DNA of 47,242 bases, taken from assembly GCF_009766085.1 (NCBI RefSeq), contig NZ_LMUF01000012.1:1-47242 (forward strand), given 5' to 3'. Shown here one piece after another: positions 1-8,779 of this stretch (position 1 is the first letter of the stretch; every line of letters begins with the position of its first letter). Below the pieces are notes generated by a model. That model was given only the letters and a program-made list of their open reading frames with translations. It made no database searches and was not told the DNA's origin. Made by a program: the position numbers and the translations under genes. This stretch comes from Burkholderia sp. S171 (GTDB lineage Bacteria > Pseudomonadota > Gammaproteobacteria > Burkholderiales > Burkholderiaceae).

Positions 1-208
1 TAGTCAGTCAGGAATGTCAGAGCTTGTTTGAGGGTGTCGCACTCCTCGATCAGGATCAATGCAAAGTGCATGCCAAACGGCGCCGCCGCGGTACGCCATC
101 ACACAACCGGTTGAAAACATTGGATTTTTAATGTTAACCGGTACGAATTGGTAGACAGACGCGCACGCTGCGGCCGGTGGGTCGGATCCAACTCTCCGTT
201 GGACGCTG

Positions 209-643
209 TTGGTTAAATCACGACACATGCGGTCCGCCTATGTATCCCGTGTTTGTACGATGTCCTCGAGGCTTGGAATCCGATTGAAGCCCGATGACAA
301 TCAGTCTGTCGCGGACAGTCTCGCTTTCCTGCTGGACTGCTATGGCCACCATACTGCTGTGGCCAACGATGGCGAAGCTGCGCTCAGGCTCCTTCGTACC
401 GGCGCTATTGAAATACGAAAGCCTGCCGACATAAAAGGCAGTGCTGTCCCACGGTCGCTGAGGGAAACGCCGATTCGCTCCGCGGCCTTCCTTGTTTCAA
501 TGACGAGAGACGCTGTCAGTCAGGGAGACATTGCCCGGCTCTTCGACGGCTATCTGCAGAAGCCGTTCTCCTGCGAGGCACTCATGCAGGTCATCGAAGA
601 CGCTCGCTGCAGCAGCGATGCGAATACTCGCCAGGCCGTCTAG
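209..643 (+). pseudogene. Damaged CheY-like receiver domain protein
   Basis: The reading frame resembles a stand-alone response-regulator receiver. It has DDNQ near the N-terminus (acidic pocket), then ADSLAFLLDCYGHHTAVANDGEAAL in pieces typical of helix 1, strand 2 and helix 2, and near the C-terminus GYLQKPF, which carries the conserved Lys. The stretch that should hold strand 3 and the phospho-accepting Asp (usual form: PDIVxLDIxMPxMDG) is missing. The sequence jumps from KPADI directly to KGSAVPRSLRETP, so an in-frame deletion of about ten residues or more is likely. No convincing ribosome site is seen. Possible starts are at 209, 227 and 260, and homology begins after 260. Without the acceptor Asp it cannot work as an ordinary phospho-receiver, so it is a pseudogene or a phosphorylation-independent remnant. 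Confidence 0.6.
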
Positions 644-771
644 ACTAACTGTGGTCGACGGAAGCGCACTCAACCCAGAGTCGGAGGTTTAACGGCAAGC
701 CTCTTCCGGGTCACTGAGCAAAGCGAGCGGCAGCTTTCAGCGTGAATGCGACTTTTTAATGTCAGACCGAG

Positions 772-1155
772 TCAGCGGGTGCCCGGTTGAACATGGCCGA
801 ACGCGGGCAAACTCCTAACACAATGCGTGCTGCCGCCCGCCGGTCCACATCCGTCGCCGTTTGGCCCACTAAAGACCATCACCTCTTTGCAAATCAATCT
901 CCGAATGGATTGAGCTGCAACCTCTTCTGGGGTGATTTGCCACGGGGTGGCAAATCCAGCAAATCCAACGGCTGGAAAGTCGCCACCCCTCAGCAATACG
1001 CAAAAATTCATATCACCTGGCGCTGTTCTGTCGGCAATGACTACCGCTCCCTGCAAGTCAGTTCCTGGAAAGTTCAGCCTGCCGGCGACGCCTTGGTTCG
1101 GACTATCCAGACGACTAGAGAGTGTTTCCACGATATCGCGTTTATCTTCGCTCAC
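772..1155 (-). CDS. Small hypothetical protein (127 aa)
   Basis: The frame starts at GTG (1155-1153), preceded on the minus strand by a strong Shine-Dalgarno sequence, AGGAGG, a few bases upstream. The protein has balanced composition. Its N-terminal half alternates hydrophobic stretches (AVVIADR, FCVLLRGGDFPAVGFAGFA), suggesting a small mixed alpha/beta fold, followed by PEEVAAQSIRRLICKEV, which could be a helix. There is no signal peptide or membrane segment. I do not recognise the family. It diverges from the amidase gene, which starts about 110 bp away, so both could share one promoter region. Overlapping plus-strand frames are biased in composition and have no ribosome site, so this is the better choice. 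Confidence 0.5.
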   Translation of the reverse strand: MSEDKRDIVETLSSRLDSPNQGVAGRLNFPGTDLQGAVVIADRTAPGDMNFCVLLRGGDFPAVGFAGFATPWQITPEEVAAQSIRRLICKEVMVFSGPNGDGCGPAGGSTHCVRSLPAFGHVQPGTR

Positions 1156-1268
1156 CGCCCTCCTACACTTCGTCCGACTTCACGAGATATACGCGACACG
1201 CGCCGCTTGGCGACGCCGGACAACGCGCATATTCGCCCTCGAATGAAAGACCAAAATAGGTGGACGCC

Positions 1269-2687
1269 ATGAGCTTTTCGAACAGTGACATTCAGATTTT
1301 CTACCGCGAGGCGACTGAACTCGCTCGTTTGATCCGGACGAAGGAGCTGTCGCCCGTCGAGGTTATCAAGGCCCATCTCGAACGCATCGAGGCAGTCAAC
1401 CCAAAGGTCAACGCCGTTGTGACCCTGATGCGCGACGACGCAATCAAGGCGGCTAAAATTGCAGAGGCTGCCGTGCTCAATGGCGCAGTGCTAGGACCGC
1501 TTCATGGCGTGCCGTTTTCCATTAAGGACGCGCTGGACACGCAAGGCGTCCTCACGCAGCGTGGTTCAAAGTTATTTGCCGGGAACATCCCCTCCAAGGA
1601 CGCGACCGCTGTCGCGCGTTTCAAGGCAGCCGGCGGTATACCGTTGATGAAGACCAATCTTCCCGAGTTCTCCGCATGGACGGAAACCGATAACCTCGTG
1701 ACGGGCCGCAGCAACAACCCGTGGAACCTGGAGCGCACGCCGGGCGGGTCGTCCGGAGGCGAGTCGGCAGCAATCGCCGCGGGCATGTCGCCTATCGGCA
1801 TAGGCAGCGACGTGGCAATTTCCGTTCGCGGACCGGCCGCGTTCACAGGGATCGCCGCACTCAAGGCAACACACGGCCGCATTCCCTACACCGGCCACTA
1901 TCCCGCGGTCATCTCGAAGTGGTGGCATGTCGGTCCAATGGCGCGCACCGTTCGCGACGTCTCGCTAGGATATTCGGTTCTCAAGGGACCCGACGGCGCT
2001 GACGGTTACGCGATACACACACGCAACGCCGACTCCGGCGACGTCAACCGGGCCGGTCAGCCGATCAGAGTCGGTTGGGTATCGGACGCCGCGTTTGGTC
2101 CCGTCGATCCCGAGATCACGGCCGCCGTGAAGGCCGCCGCAAGCCAGCTTGCGAAGCTAGGTTGCGACGTCGACCAAGTCACCCTGCCGTTCCTCGGAGA
2201 CCCGCTTGCCACGCTGATGACGACGGTCTATGGAGAGATCGTTCCATACATCAAGGAGCTTGCAGCAGGACGCGAAAGCGAGCTTCACGACATCGGCCGA
2301 GGCATTGTCGCGTTTCCCGATCCATCGTTTCGCGAGTACATGGCCGCCGAGACACGAGCCGAGGCGCTGCGCTCGGCATTCGCCGGATTTTTCGAAAAGT
2401 ATGACGTCCTGCTTTGCCCTGTAAATCCGATGACTGCCACACCTCATGGCGCGCAGGAACTTGTCGTCAATGGCGAAACAGTGTCTTGGATGCACGTGAT
2501 GCGCGCCACCTCGCCATTCAACGTAACAGGTCTTCCTGCGCTTTCAGTGCCTTATGGGTTCAGCTCGGAAAGCCTCCCCATCGGAATCCAGCTGGTCGCG
2601 AAGTGGCTTGACGAAGCGACGATCCTGCGGCTGGGCGCACTCCTCGAACGGACTGGTGGTCTTGGTGATCGACGCCCTCCCCTTTGA
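1269..2687 (+). CDS. Amidase-signature family amidase
   Basis: About 472 residues, normal for the amidase-signature family (GatA/AtzF/FAAH relatives), which hydrolyse amides with a Ser-cisSer-Lys triad in the cytoplasm. Numbering from the GTG at 1260, the catalytic Lys is K89 (SIKD), the cis-Ser is S164 in GGSSGGE and the nucleophile is S188 in GSDVAISVR. Just before the nucleophile the usual Gly-Gly of the oxyanion hole (family form GSDxGGSIR) is replaced by Ala-Ile, and the following IPA is GPA. The ATG at 1269 has AGGTGG five bases upstream and is preferred over the GTG at 1260. The quinone oxidoreductase gene follows after 22 bp on the same strand, so the two are probably co-transcribed. 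The substrate is unknown. Confidence 0.85.
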   Translation: MSFSNSDIQIFYREATELARLIRTKELSPVEVIKAHLERIEAVNPKVNAVVTLMRDDAIKAAKIAEAAVLNGAVLGPLHGVPFSIKDALDTQGVLTQRGSKLFAGNIPSKDATAVARFKAAGGIPLMKTNLPEFSAWTETDNLVTGRSNNPWNLERTPGGSSGGESAAIAAGMSPIGIGSDVAISVRGPAAFTGIAALKATHGRIPYTGHYPAVISKWWHVGPMARTVRDVSLGYSVLKGPDGADGYAIHTRNADSGDVNRAGQPIRVGWVSDAAFGPVDPEITAAVKAAASQLAKLGCDVDQVTLPFLGDPLATLMTTVYGEIVPYIKELAAGRESELHDIGRGIVAFPDPSFREYMAAETRAEALRSAFAGFFEKYDVLLCPVNPMTATPHGAQELVVNGETVSWMHVMRATSPFNVTGLPALSVPYGFSSESLPIGIQLVAKWLDEATILRLGALLERTGGLGDRRPPL

Positions 2688-2709
2688 TGTCATCGGAAAG
2701 AGGTGCGAG

Positions 2710-3672
2710 ATGAAGCAAATCCTCGTCAGCAGAACGGGAGGCCCCGAAGTACTCGAAATCGTCTCGGCACCGTCGCCATCGCCGGGACGCGACGAGGTGC
2801 TTGTCGATGTAGAGGCCGCAGGAATCAATTATGTGGACGTTTATCAGCGCAACGGCGCTGTGGACTACCAACAGGTCCCGTTCGTGCCAGGGTATGAGGG
2901 GGTCGGTACGGTGCGCCAGGCCGGCCCCGGGGTGGCATCGCTCGCGATAGGCACCCGCGTTGCATGGATCAACGTCCTCGGTTCCTACGCGCAGCAACTC
3001 GTCTTGCCCGCTGACCGGGCAATCCGGATACCATCGACCTTTACGACACATGAAGGATTGCTGTTCCAGGGCGTAACCGCCCAGTATCTACTGGCCGAGT
3101 ACCGCCAGATCAAGCCGGGCGACATCGTGCTCGTACACGCGGCGGCCGGGGGAGTTGGCCAGTTCTTGGTCCAGTGGCTCAAGCGGCTGGGAGCGGTCCT
3201 GATCGGGACGGCTTCCACGGAAGCCAAGCTGCAAACAATCCGGTCACTTGGCGCCGATCATGCGGTGAACTACAGCGATGGACATTTTCTCGATGCAGTC
3301 TTGGAGATCACCAAAGGCCGCGGGGTGGACGTCGCCTTTGACGCCGTTGGAGCAACGACGTTTTCTTCGACAGTAAAGGCGCTTGCTCCACGCGGCACGG
3401 CAATCGCCTACGGTCAGGCGTCGGGCGTTGCGCCCGACGTGCAGATCTATCCGTTGATTCTGAAAGGCGCACGCGTGGCGGGCGGATCGCTTTTCACCTA
3501 CATACAGGACCCTGCGGAAATGCAGCAACGCGCGGCGGAACTGATCTGCGGCATCGAAGAGGGATGGCTCAGTGCGCTGCCGACCACGCGATTTCCGCTT
3601 CATGATGCGAGCTCGGCTCATCGCGCAATCGAGAGCCGCAGTACGCAGGGCAAGCTGGCGTTGATTCCGTAA
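2710..3672 (+). CDS. Quinone oxidoreductase (zinc-free MDR family)
   Basis: A 320-residue NADPH-dependent quinone reductase of the medium-chain dehydrogenase/reductase superfamily, similar in length to E. coli QorA. Visible motifs are the N-terminal GroES-like fold with AAGINYVDVYQRNG, the PGYEGVGTV turn, and the nucleotide-binding loop HAAAGGVGQFLVQW (residues 143-156) of the Rossmann domain. No Zn-binding Cys cluster is present, as expected for this subgroup. The start at 2710 is chosen because GGAAAGAGG precedes it and the protein begins MKQILV like its relatives. The frame is open further upstream, but that part overlaps the amidase gene. It lies between an amidase and a LysR gene on the same strand, suggesting one small regulated unit. 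Confidence 0.88.
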   Translation: MKQILVSRTGGPEVLEIVSAPSPSPGRDEVLVDVEAAGINYVDVYQRNGAVDYQQVPFVPGYEGVGTVRQAGPGVASLAIGTRVAWINVLGSYAQQLVLPADRAIRIPSTFTTHEGLLFQGVTAQYLLAEYRQIKPGDIVLVHAAAGGVGQFLVQWLKRLGAVLIGTASTEAKLQTIRSLGADHAVNYSDGHFLDAVLEITKGRGVDVAFDAVGATTFSSTVKALAPRGTAIAYGQASGVAPDVQIYPLILKGARVAGGSLFTYIQDPAEMQQRAAELICGIEEGWLSALPTTRFPLHDASSAHRAIESRSTQGKLALIP

Positions 3673-3722
3673 ATCGCGGCGGTGTTTCCGTGAACTGGCG
3701 CGCACCTCATTTGGGGCTACCA

Positions 3723-4640
3723 ATGAACAACCTGTTGGCAATCCGGGTCTTCGCAAGAGTGGTCGAAACCGGTGGGTTCACCAAGGCGGCGGATTCCCTG
3801 GGCATTCCTCTCGCCACCGCCAGCAAGCTGATACAGGACCTCGAAGCGGAGCTACGCGTCAAGCTCCTGCAGAGAACCACGCGCATAGTCGCGGTCACGC
3901 CCGAAGGCGCCGCCTATTACGATCGAACATTGCCGATCATGCAAGCACTCGACGAAATCAACAGTTCGTTCGCGCTCGAGAACGCGAATCCTGCTGGAAC
4001 GATCAGGATCGGCATAAGTGCGTCACTGGCAAGCAGCTTTCTCATTCCGGCGATTCCCCGGTTTCACGCGCAATATCCGAACGTTGAAGTGGACCTGTGC
4101 GTACGCGACAGCTTTACCGACATGATTCAGGACGGCATCGACTGTGCGATTCGAGGGGGTCCCATGCTCGACGAATCACTCGTGGCGAGAGAAGTCGGTC
4201 GGGCTGGATGGACGACATGTGCATCGCCGGATTATGTGCGCCGCTACGGCATACCTTCCAGCATCGACGATCTGGAACGCAACCACAAGCTCGTGAGGTA
4301 TATCTCGCCGCGAACGGGGCGTATTGTTCCGTCTCCATTCGGTGTTGGAACGCAAGCAATTGAAGTAGAGCCGAACGCGTTTTTGAGTGTGAACGAAGGC
4401 AATGCCCATCTCGCCGCGGGACTGGCCGGAGTCGGTGTCATTCACATATTTTCCTTCAAAGTACGGCCATATATTGCAACGGGACAGCTCATACCTTTTC
4501 TCGACGGGTTGCAGCCGCCGCCGTATCCATTCCATGTGGTTTATCCGCGCAACCGGCATCTCAGTCAGCGTTTGCGCATCTTCATCGATTGGCTGGCGGA
4601 GATGTTTGGCGAACTGGATTTCGCCGGACAGGTTTCGTAG
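3723..4640 (+). CDS. LysR-family transcriptional regulator
   Basis: 305 residues, standard LysR length. The N-terminal winged helix-turn-helix is at about residues 2-60 (FARVVETGGFTKAADSL, then ATASKLIQDLEAEL, then LLQRTTR), followed by a linker helix and the periplasmic-binding-like effector domain (IRIGISASLASSFLIPAIP onward). The RTTR and TPEGAAYY pattern is that of the CrgA/AaeR-like LysR subgroup. It begins 50 bp after the quinone oxidoreductase gene on the same strand. Most LysR genes are divergent from their targets, so here it may be autoregulated within the operon or control the amidase promoter. The inducer cannot be read from the sequence. Confidence 0.9.
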   Translation: MNNLLAIRVFARVVETGGFTKAADSLGIPLATASKLIQDLEAELRVKLLQRTTRIVAVTPEGAAYYDRTLPIMQALDEINSSFALENANPAGTIRIGISASLASSFLIPAIPRFHAQYPNVEVDLCVRDSFTDMIQDGIDCAIRGGPMLDESLVAREVGRAGWTTCASPDYVRRYGIPSSIDDLERNHKLVRYISPRTGRIVPSPFGVGTQAIEVEPNAFLSVNEGNAHLAAGLAGVGVIHIFSFKVRPYIATGQLIPFLDGLQPPPYPFHVVYPRNRHLSQRLRIFIDWLAEMFGELDFAGQVS

Positions 4641-5169
4641 CGAGGGAGAAACGAATGCTTGTGCCGCAGCGCGTCCGAAGCCGCGGAGGCGGAAAGGCGT
4701 CCTCAACATGTGTCTCGACCCCAACGCGCCATAGTCTGGTTGATTTGATTTATTCACCCGCAACTTGCCCGTCGAGAAGCTGCCCTGCCGGCGCGCCCGT
4801 TTACCTCGGTGCGTGCCAGAAAGCATAAGGCACATGCAATGACCAGGCAGCGGTGGACAGAGGCGCCAACCCATTGGAAACGTGATCTGATTGGCAACCT
4901 TTTTAGCGTTCGCGGCAACTATTTTGAGATGGCGTCAAGGGGTCGGATGCGGAGGGCGCATACCGACCCACTTCTGCCCTTCGACACATATCTCCTCAAC
5001 GGCAGCTTCCAAGGGTATAACGGTCGTTCGCGCAGTCGTTGTTCTCATGCGCCATAACGAAGACTTGATAGTCGTTGCAGTTTCTACTTCAGATGTCCAA
5101 AACTGACGGGCCGGAACACGCCGACGACGGTTCGATGGTCGAAACACCCTCCTGGCCCGCGACGCCTCG
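4641..5169. other. Intergenic stretch, no gene recognised
   Basis: 529 bp between the LysR gene and the DUF4148-like gene. Short frames exist on both strands, but none has a ribosome site, a recognisable motif or normal composition. No clear terminator, repeat or mobile-element end was found. Confidence 0.4.
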
Positions 5170-5439
5170 TTAATTACTGCCTCGGTAAAGTTCCCGCATC
5201 TGCGCCGCCTGATCACTGTTCTGGAAATCCGCTTGCTCGCGCATGACTTGCTCGCGTGTTTTTCCAAAGGAAATGGCGCGCGTCGGTGTGACAGCCGCAA
5301 CCGCGACCTCTGCATCTTGCGGGGCGTTGCCAACCGCTACCGACACGTTCTGATTAGTCGCTGACTGGGCGAAGCATCCGTCTGCTGTCACTCCAGCCAC
5401 TAGGGCAAGACAGACGGCGATCGATCGATGAAGTTTCAT
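5170..5439 (-). CDS. Small secreted DUF4148-like protein
   Basis: 89 residues with an N-terminal signal peptide: MKLHRS, then a hydrophobic core (IAVCLALVAGV), with cleavage probably near CFAQ. The mature part ends in GKTREQVMREQADFQNSD, reminiscent of the Lys/Thr-Arg-x-Gln-Val motif in DUF4148 proteins, which are abundant in Burkholderiaceae and act in the envelope with no known role. The start at 5439 has GAAGGAG upstream. The same frame continues upstream, but only into low-quality sequence. The region upstream of this gene is duplicated in inverted orientation about 3.6 kb away (see the repeats at 5505 and 9084), so its promoter has been copied. Confidence 0.7.
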   Translation of the reverse strand: MKLHRSIAVCLALVAGVTADGCFAQSATNQNVSVAVGNAPQDAEVAVAAVTPTRAISFGKTREQVMREQADFQNSDQAAQMRELYRGSN

Positions 5440-5504
5440 GAGCGTTCTCCTTCGGAGTTTAAGAGATCGGCTGTGCATCGTTCGCCGACCGACAGCGGTC
5501 TTCG

Positions 5505-5775
5505 CGCAAGCCAAGGCAGGTTCGCTCGTTGCGACGGCCAACCAGATCCGCGTGCACGTGACGAATGCCTTGCTGCGTTGCTGTCATAGTTATTCTTGGT
5601 CGGACGACACTCCGTCGCAACGCACATGCGTATGCGACGGACACGTAACGCAGGTGAAAAATGTATGCAACTCACCTTGGCCGATCAGGGTGACGTATCA
5701 GATAGTCACCTTCGATGACAGAGCGCCTTGCCCAAACCGTCCAGATACAGGCAAGGGCACATCCCGTTGCTGCCA
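5505..5775 (-). repeat. Inverted repeat R1, upstream of the DUF4148-like gene
   Basis: Read on the minus strand, this segment aligns almost end to end with 9084-9350 on the plus strand. Shared blocks include GGCCGATCAGGGTGACGT / TCGGCC-type sequence, the block TACGCATGTG followed by GTTGCGACGG, GACCAAGAAT near an ATG, and GTCGCAACGAGC. Divergence is moderate, by eye roughly a quarter of positions. It lies directly upstream of the secreted-peptide gene, so it probably includes that gene's promoter. The two copies enclose the first histidine kinase / NarL pair. Confidence 0.7.
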
Positions 5776-6005
5776 CATTTGTAGCTGATGGCAGGAATGA
5801 CGACCTGCTATTCTGTGTTTATCGCTTTCTGGCGACGCACGAAGGTTTGTGCACTCGTGACCGCCGACGCCGCCTTCGCTGGAATTTGATGCCTTACTCC
5901 GTTAGACACATTCGGTGAAAACCTGTCTAACCAGCGGTGCGCCGATAAAGCCTCTCAATCCCGCGCACTAGCCGTCTACGGCGGATTTCCTGATCAAGCA
6001 GCCTT

Positions 6006-7850
6006 ATGAGATCGTCAGGCTTCGTAGTACGGAAGTTCAAGTCAGCGGCTGTGGAGCGTGCGTTCCTGATGGACTATGCGCGTCGCTACGCGGGCCAACG
6101 GAGGCTGGCTGGCGCCAGCAGCATGCTGGTATGGGTCATGTTTGCTGGCCGTGACTGGTGGCTGCTGAACTCGCTCGATCCCGGCATCCTTCTCCACATT
6201 GGCTATTTGCGACTTGCAGGCGCCGTGGGTATTGCCGTGCCGGTATGGACGATCTGGGGACCGCGTGGCTTTGACGAACGCTGTGCTGTCAGATGCATGA
6301 GTGTAGGGACGCTGACCACCTGGTTTTGCCTGTTGGGGTTGATGGCGCTTTATCCCACGGCCATGGCTTTCCGAGAAATCGTCCCCGGCTTTCTGCTGGT
6401 GCTCTTCATGATATTCACGTCATTCCGGCTGCGAGGAATCACCGCGACGTGGCTGGTCGGAATATGCGTTCTAACCTATTACGTTACCGAATTGTGCCTT
6501 TACCTTTCGTCACGGGATACCGGCGCGACGGCGGCAGCCGGCCCGGTTTCCCGTGGGACGATGGTGACCATCATGTATCTCGCCGGCATTATCATCTGCA
6601 TTCAATTTGAAGTGGCGGCCCGACGTGAATTCGAGTTCCGGCGGACGTTGCGAGCAGCCAAGGCACGCGTTGAAGCGCAGAATGTACGTATGAGAGAGCT
6701 CATTAAGGAGAAGGAGCGGTTCTTTTCATCGGCCTACCACGACATCCAGCAGCCTCTCGCTGCGATCAACCTTTTTATCCGAAGCGCGCGGATAAAACTC
6801 GAAGGTGAACATGCAGCAAGTCATGATCTCGACGTCATCGAGGAAACGGCACGCGATATTCTCGACATGTTCAAGGATATTCAGGATTACAGCGAACTAG
6901 GTTCATACATCCCGCACATAGCGCCAGTCGATACGCAGGCCGTGCTGACGGAGGTCTTCGAGCAATACCTTGAGCCGGCAAGGTCGCACGGCATCGAACT
7001 CAGGATCAGCGGGCGTCGGCGCCGCCCCCCGCCCATTGAAAGTGACCGCTCCTTGTTCAAGCGGGTTTTGTCCAATTTCGTATCGAATGCGATCAAGAAC
7101 ACCTCCACGGGTGGTGTCGTCATCGGCTGGGTGGAGATCGGGGAATGGCTTCGCATAGATGTGCGGGACACGGGCGTCGGGATCTCACCTGTGCATCGGG
7201 AGGCGATATTCGCCGAGTACTATCAGATCGATAACCCAGGCCGTGATCGCTCGAAAGGCCTGGGGCTCGGGCTGTCTATCGTCCACCGGGTCATTGGCAT
7301 TCTGCCGAAACACAGCATGAGTTTCTGGTCAGTCGAAGGGCGTGGGTCGCGCTTTTCCCTGTACGCTCCGATTTCTGAAATGGCACCTGTCATCGGAACG
7401 GATGATACAAAGAGCGACGCATCCACGTCCGTCCTCAAGGGCAGATATGTTCTGCTCTGCGACGACGAACCTGCCGTCCTGGAGGGTCTACGGCGGTTGT
7501 TCTCGAGTGCCGGCGCATTGGTGGATACCGCCGAATCGATGGCGGGATTCGAAGCCATTCTGTTCGATGACGGCCGCATACCCGACATCATCGTCACCGA
7601 TATCCGGCTTCGCGACGGACCAACCGGTATCGAGCTTGCCGAACGGATCCGGCAGCATTTCGCCTGGGCGGGCGTGCTCCCCGTTGCGTTCATCACGGGC
7701 GAACTGATATCTCCCCACGCACTTCGCGATTTCGCCGAGCCGTTCGTGCTGCTGCGCAAGTCCTCCGCGCCGGAAAGCACACTTGCTGAAGTCAGTCGTT
7801 TCGTTGCCGCTAAACCGCCGGCAGGTTTCGATCATGTGCGGGATCCGTGA
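6006..7850 (+). CDS. Membrane hybrid histidine kinase with C-terminal receiver (copy 1)
   Basis: 614 residues. The first 205 residues contain about five or six hydrophobic segments (membrane sensor of unknown ligand), followed by a linker helix (RRTLRAAKARVEAQN). The HisKA domain has the phospho-accepting His at H245 in SSAYHDIQQPL. The ATPase domain follows with SNFVSNAIKNTS (N box), DTGVGI (G1), a conserved NPGRDRSKGLGLGLSIV block (F/G2), and a C-terminal receiver from about residue 478 with CDDEP, acceptor D532 in VTDIRLRD and a Lys in LLRKSS. All phosphorelay residues are present. The product resembles the kinase at 12507-14369 along its full length. Its end overlaps the convergent NarL gene by 41 bp, so the two form a likely signalling pair. 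The ribosome site is weak. Confidence 0.9.
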   Translation: MRSSGFVVRKFKSAAVERAFLMDYARRYAGQRRLAGASSMLVWVMFAGRDWWLLNSLDPGILLHIGYLRLAGAVGIAVPVWTIWGPRGFDERCAVRCMSVGTLTTWFCLLGLMALYPTAMAFREIVPGFLLVLFMIFTSFRLRGITATWLVGICVLTYYVTELCLYLSSRDTGATAAAGPVSRGTMVTIMYLAGIIICIQFEVAARREFEFRRTLRAAKARVEAQNVRMRELIKEKERFFSSAYHDIQQPLAAINLFIRSARIKLEGEHAASHDLDVIEETARDILDMFKDIQDYSELGSYIPHIAPVDTQAVLTEVFEQYLEPARSHGIELRISGRRRRPPPIESDRSLFKRVLSNFVSNAIKNTSTGGVVIGWVEIGEWLRIDVRDTGVGISPVHREAIFAEYYQIDNPGRDRSKGLGLGLSIVHRVIGILPKHSMSFWSVEGRGSRFSLYAPISEMAPVIGTDDTKSDASTSVLKGRYVLLCDDEPAVLEGLRRLFSSAGALVDTAESMAGFEAILFDDGRIPDIIVTDIRLRDGPTGIELAERIRQHFAWAGVLPVAFITGELISPHALRDFAEPFVLLRKSSAPESTLAEVSRFVAAKPPAGFDHVRDP

Positions 7851-8541
7851 CCGGCGGGACACCGAGTTTGATCCCTTTATCCGCCAGCATGACGATGAGT
7901 TCCGTGCGGCGCCGAAGATTGAAATGCGCAAGCAGATGACTGACGTACTTCCGAACGGTAATGTCCTCGATCCCCATTTTCAGGGCGATGGCCTTCGAGG
8001 GAAGTCCGCGCACCAGCCACGCCAACGTTTCAAACTCTCTCGGAGTGAGTCCCAACTCGGATGCGGTGCTCATTTCCGAATTACCGGTCGGCAGCGCTTT
8101 CCCAGGTCCATTTGCCGGAGTTTCCTCCGTGACCATGTCATGCCTGAGTTTCGCGATGCTCGCGGCGGGCAGGAATACGCCTCCGGCAAGCACTGCGCTT
8201 ATTGCTGCATGAAGCGCTTCAGGAGGTGACGATTTGGGCACGTATCCCATGGCGCGAAGTTCGATGCATCGACTGATGGTTTCCACGCTCTCATCGGCCG
8301 ATATCACAATCACCGGTAACGACGGACGCGACTCCTTCAATCGGGCAAGCGCGCTGCAGCCATTGCCATCAGGAAGGTCGAGATCAAGAAAAACGATGTT
8401 CAGGAGCTCGCCAAGCGCGTGATTCATGCCTTGCGACAACGTACTCGCGTGCAGCAACTCGATGCTCGGAAAGAGCTCTCTAAGCAGCAGCGCCAATCCG
8501 GCTCTGAACAGCTCGTGATCATCGACGATCAGTACGCGCAT
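7810..8541 (-). CDS. NarL/LuxR-type response regulator
   Basis: 243 residues. The N-terminal receiver has the acidic pair D7-D8 (IVDDHE), acceptor D53 (FLDLDLPDG), S81 and K103 (VPKSS), so it is intact. A spacer of about 35 residues leads to a LuxR-type helix-turn-helix at about 168-224 (LTPREFETLAWLVRG, then ITVRKYVSHLLAHFNL). It is transcribed towards the kinase at 6006, with coding ends overlapping tail-to-tail by 41 bp. Being the only regulator beside this kinase, it is its probable target, receiving phosphate from H245, possibly with D532 as a competing site. A long palindrome lies about 40 bp upstream of its start. Confidence 0.92.
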   Translation of the reverse strand: MRVLIVDDHELFRAGLALLLRELFPSIELLHASTLSQGMNHALGELLNIVFLDLDLPDGNGCSALARLKESRPSLPVIVISADESVETISRCIELRAMGYVPKSSPPEALHAAISAVLAGGVFLPAASIAKLRHDMVTEETPANGPGKALPTGNSEMSTASELGLTPREFETLAWLVRGLPSKAIALKMGIEDITVRKYVSHLLAHFNLRRRTELIVMLADKGIKLGVPPVTDPAHDRNLPAV

Positions 8542-8582
8542 TCCATTGTCTCCCAGGACCGCTTTCAGGGCGAGCTGCTATT

Positions 8583-8625
8583 ACACTGCGGATGATGCTA
8601 TATCCGTAGCAATCATCCGCAGTGT
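8583..8625. promoter_or_regulatory. Long palindrome upstream of the NarL gene
   Basis: Perfect 14-base arms, ACACTGCGGATGAT and its complement, enclose a centre with a further GCTA/TAGC pairing and one unpaired A. It lies 42-84 bp upstream of the NarL start, where a promoter, operator or 5'-UTR hairpin would be expected. It could be an autoregulatory site; no other copy was seen in the window. Confidence 0.5.
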
Positions 8626-8779
8626 TCAAATCGAATGTACACGCAGCGCCCCGATGCTGCCGCGGACAGTGTCGGCTGACCCATATGGCGTTGCCTCAAA
8701 AGCGGCGGTTTTTGCCCGTCACTCTACGACTAAAGCGTACCGGAATGACCGCGGGGCTTTGAAAAAGGGCGCGGATGGT

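Noticed and set aside
787..1272. 161-aa plus-strand frame upstream of the amidase
   Set aside because: Composition is biased and there is no ribosome site; the opposite strand carries a better gene (772-1155) with AGGAGG.
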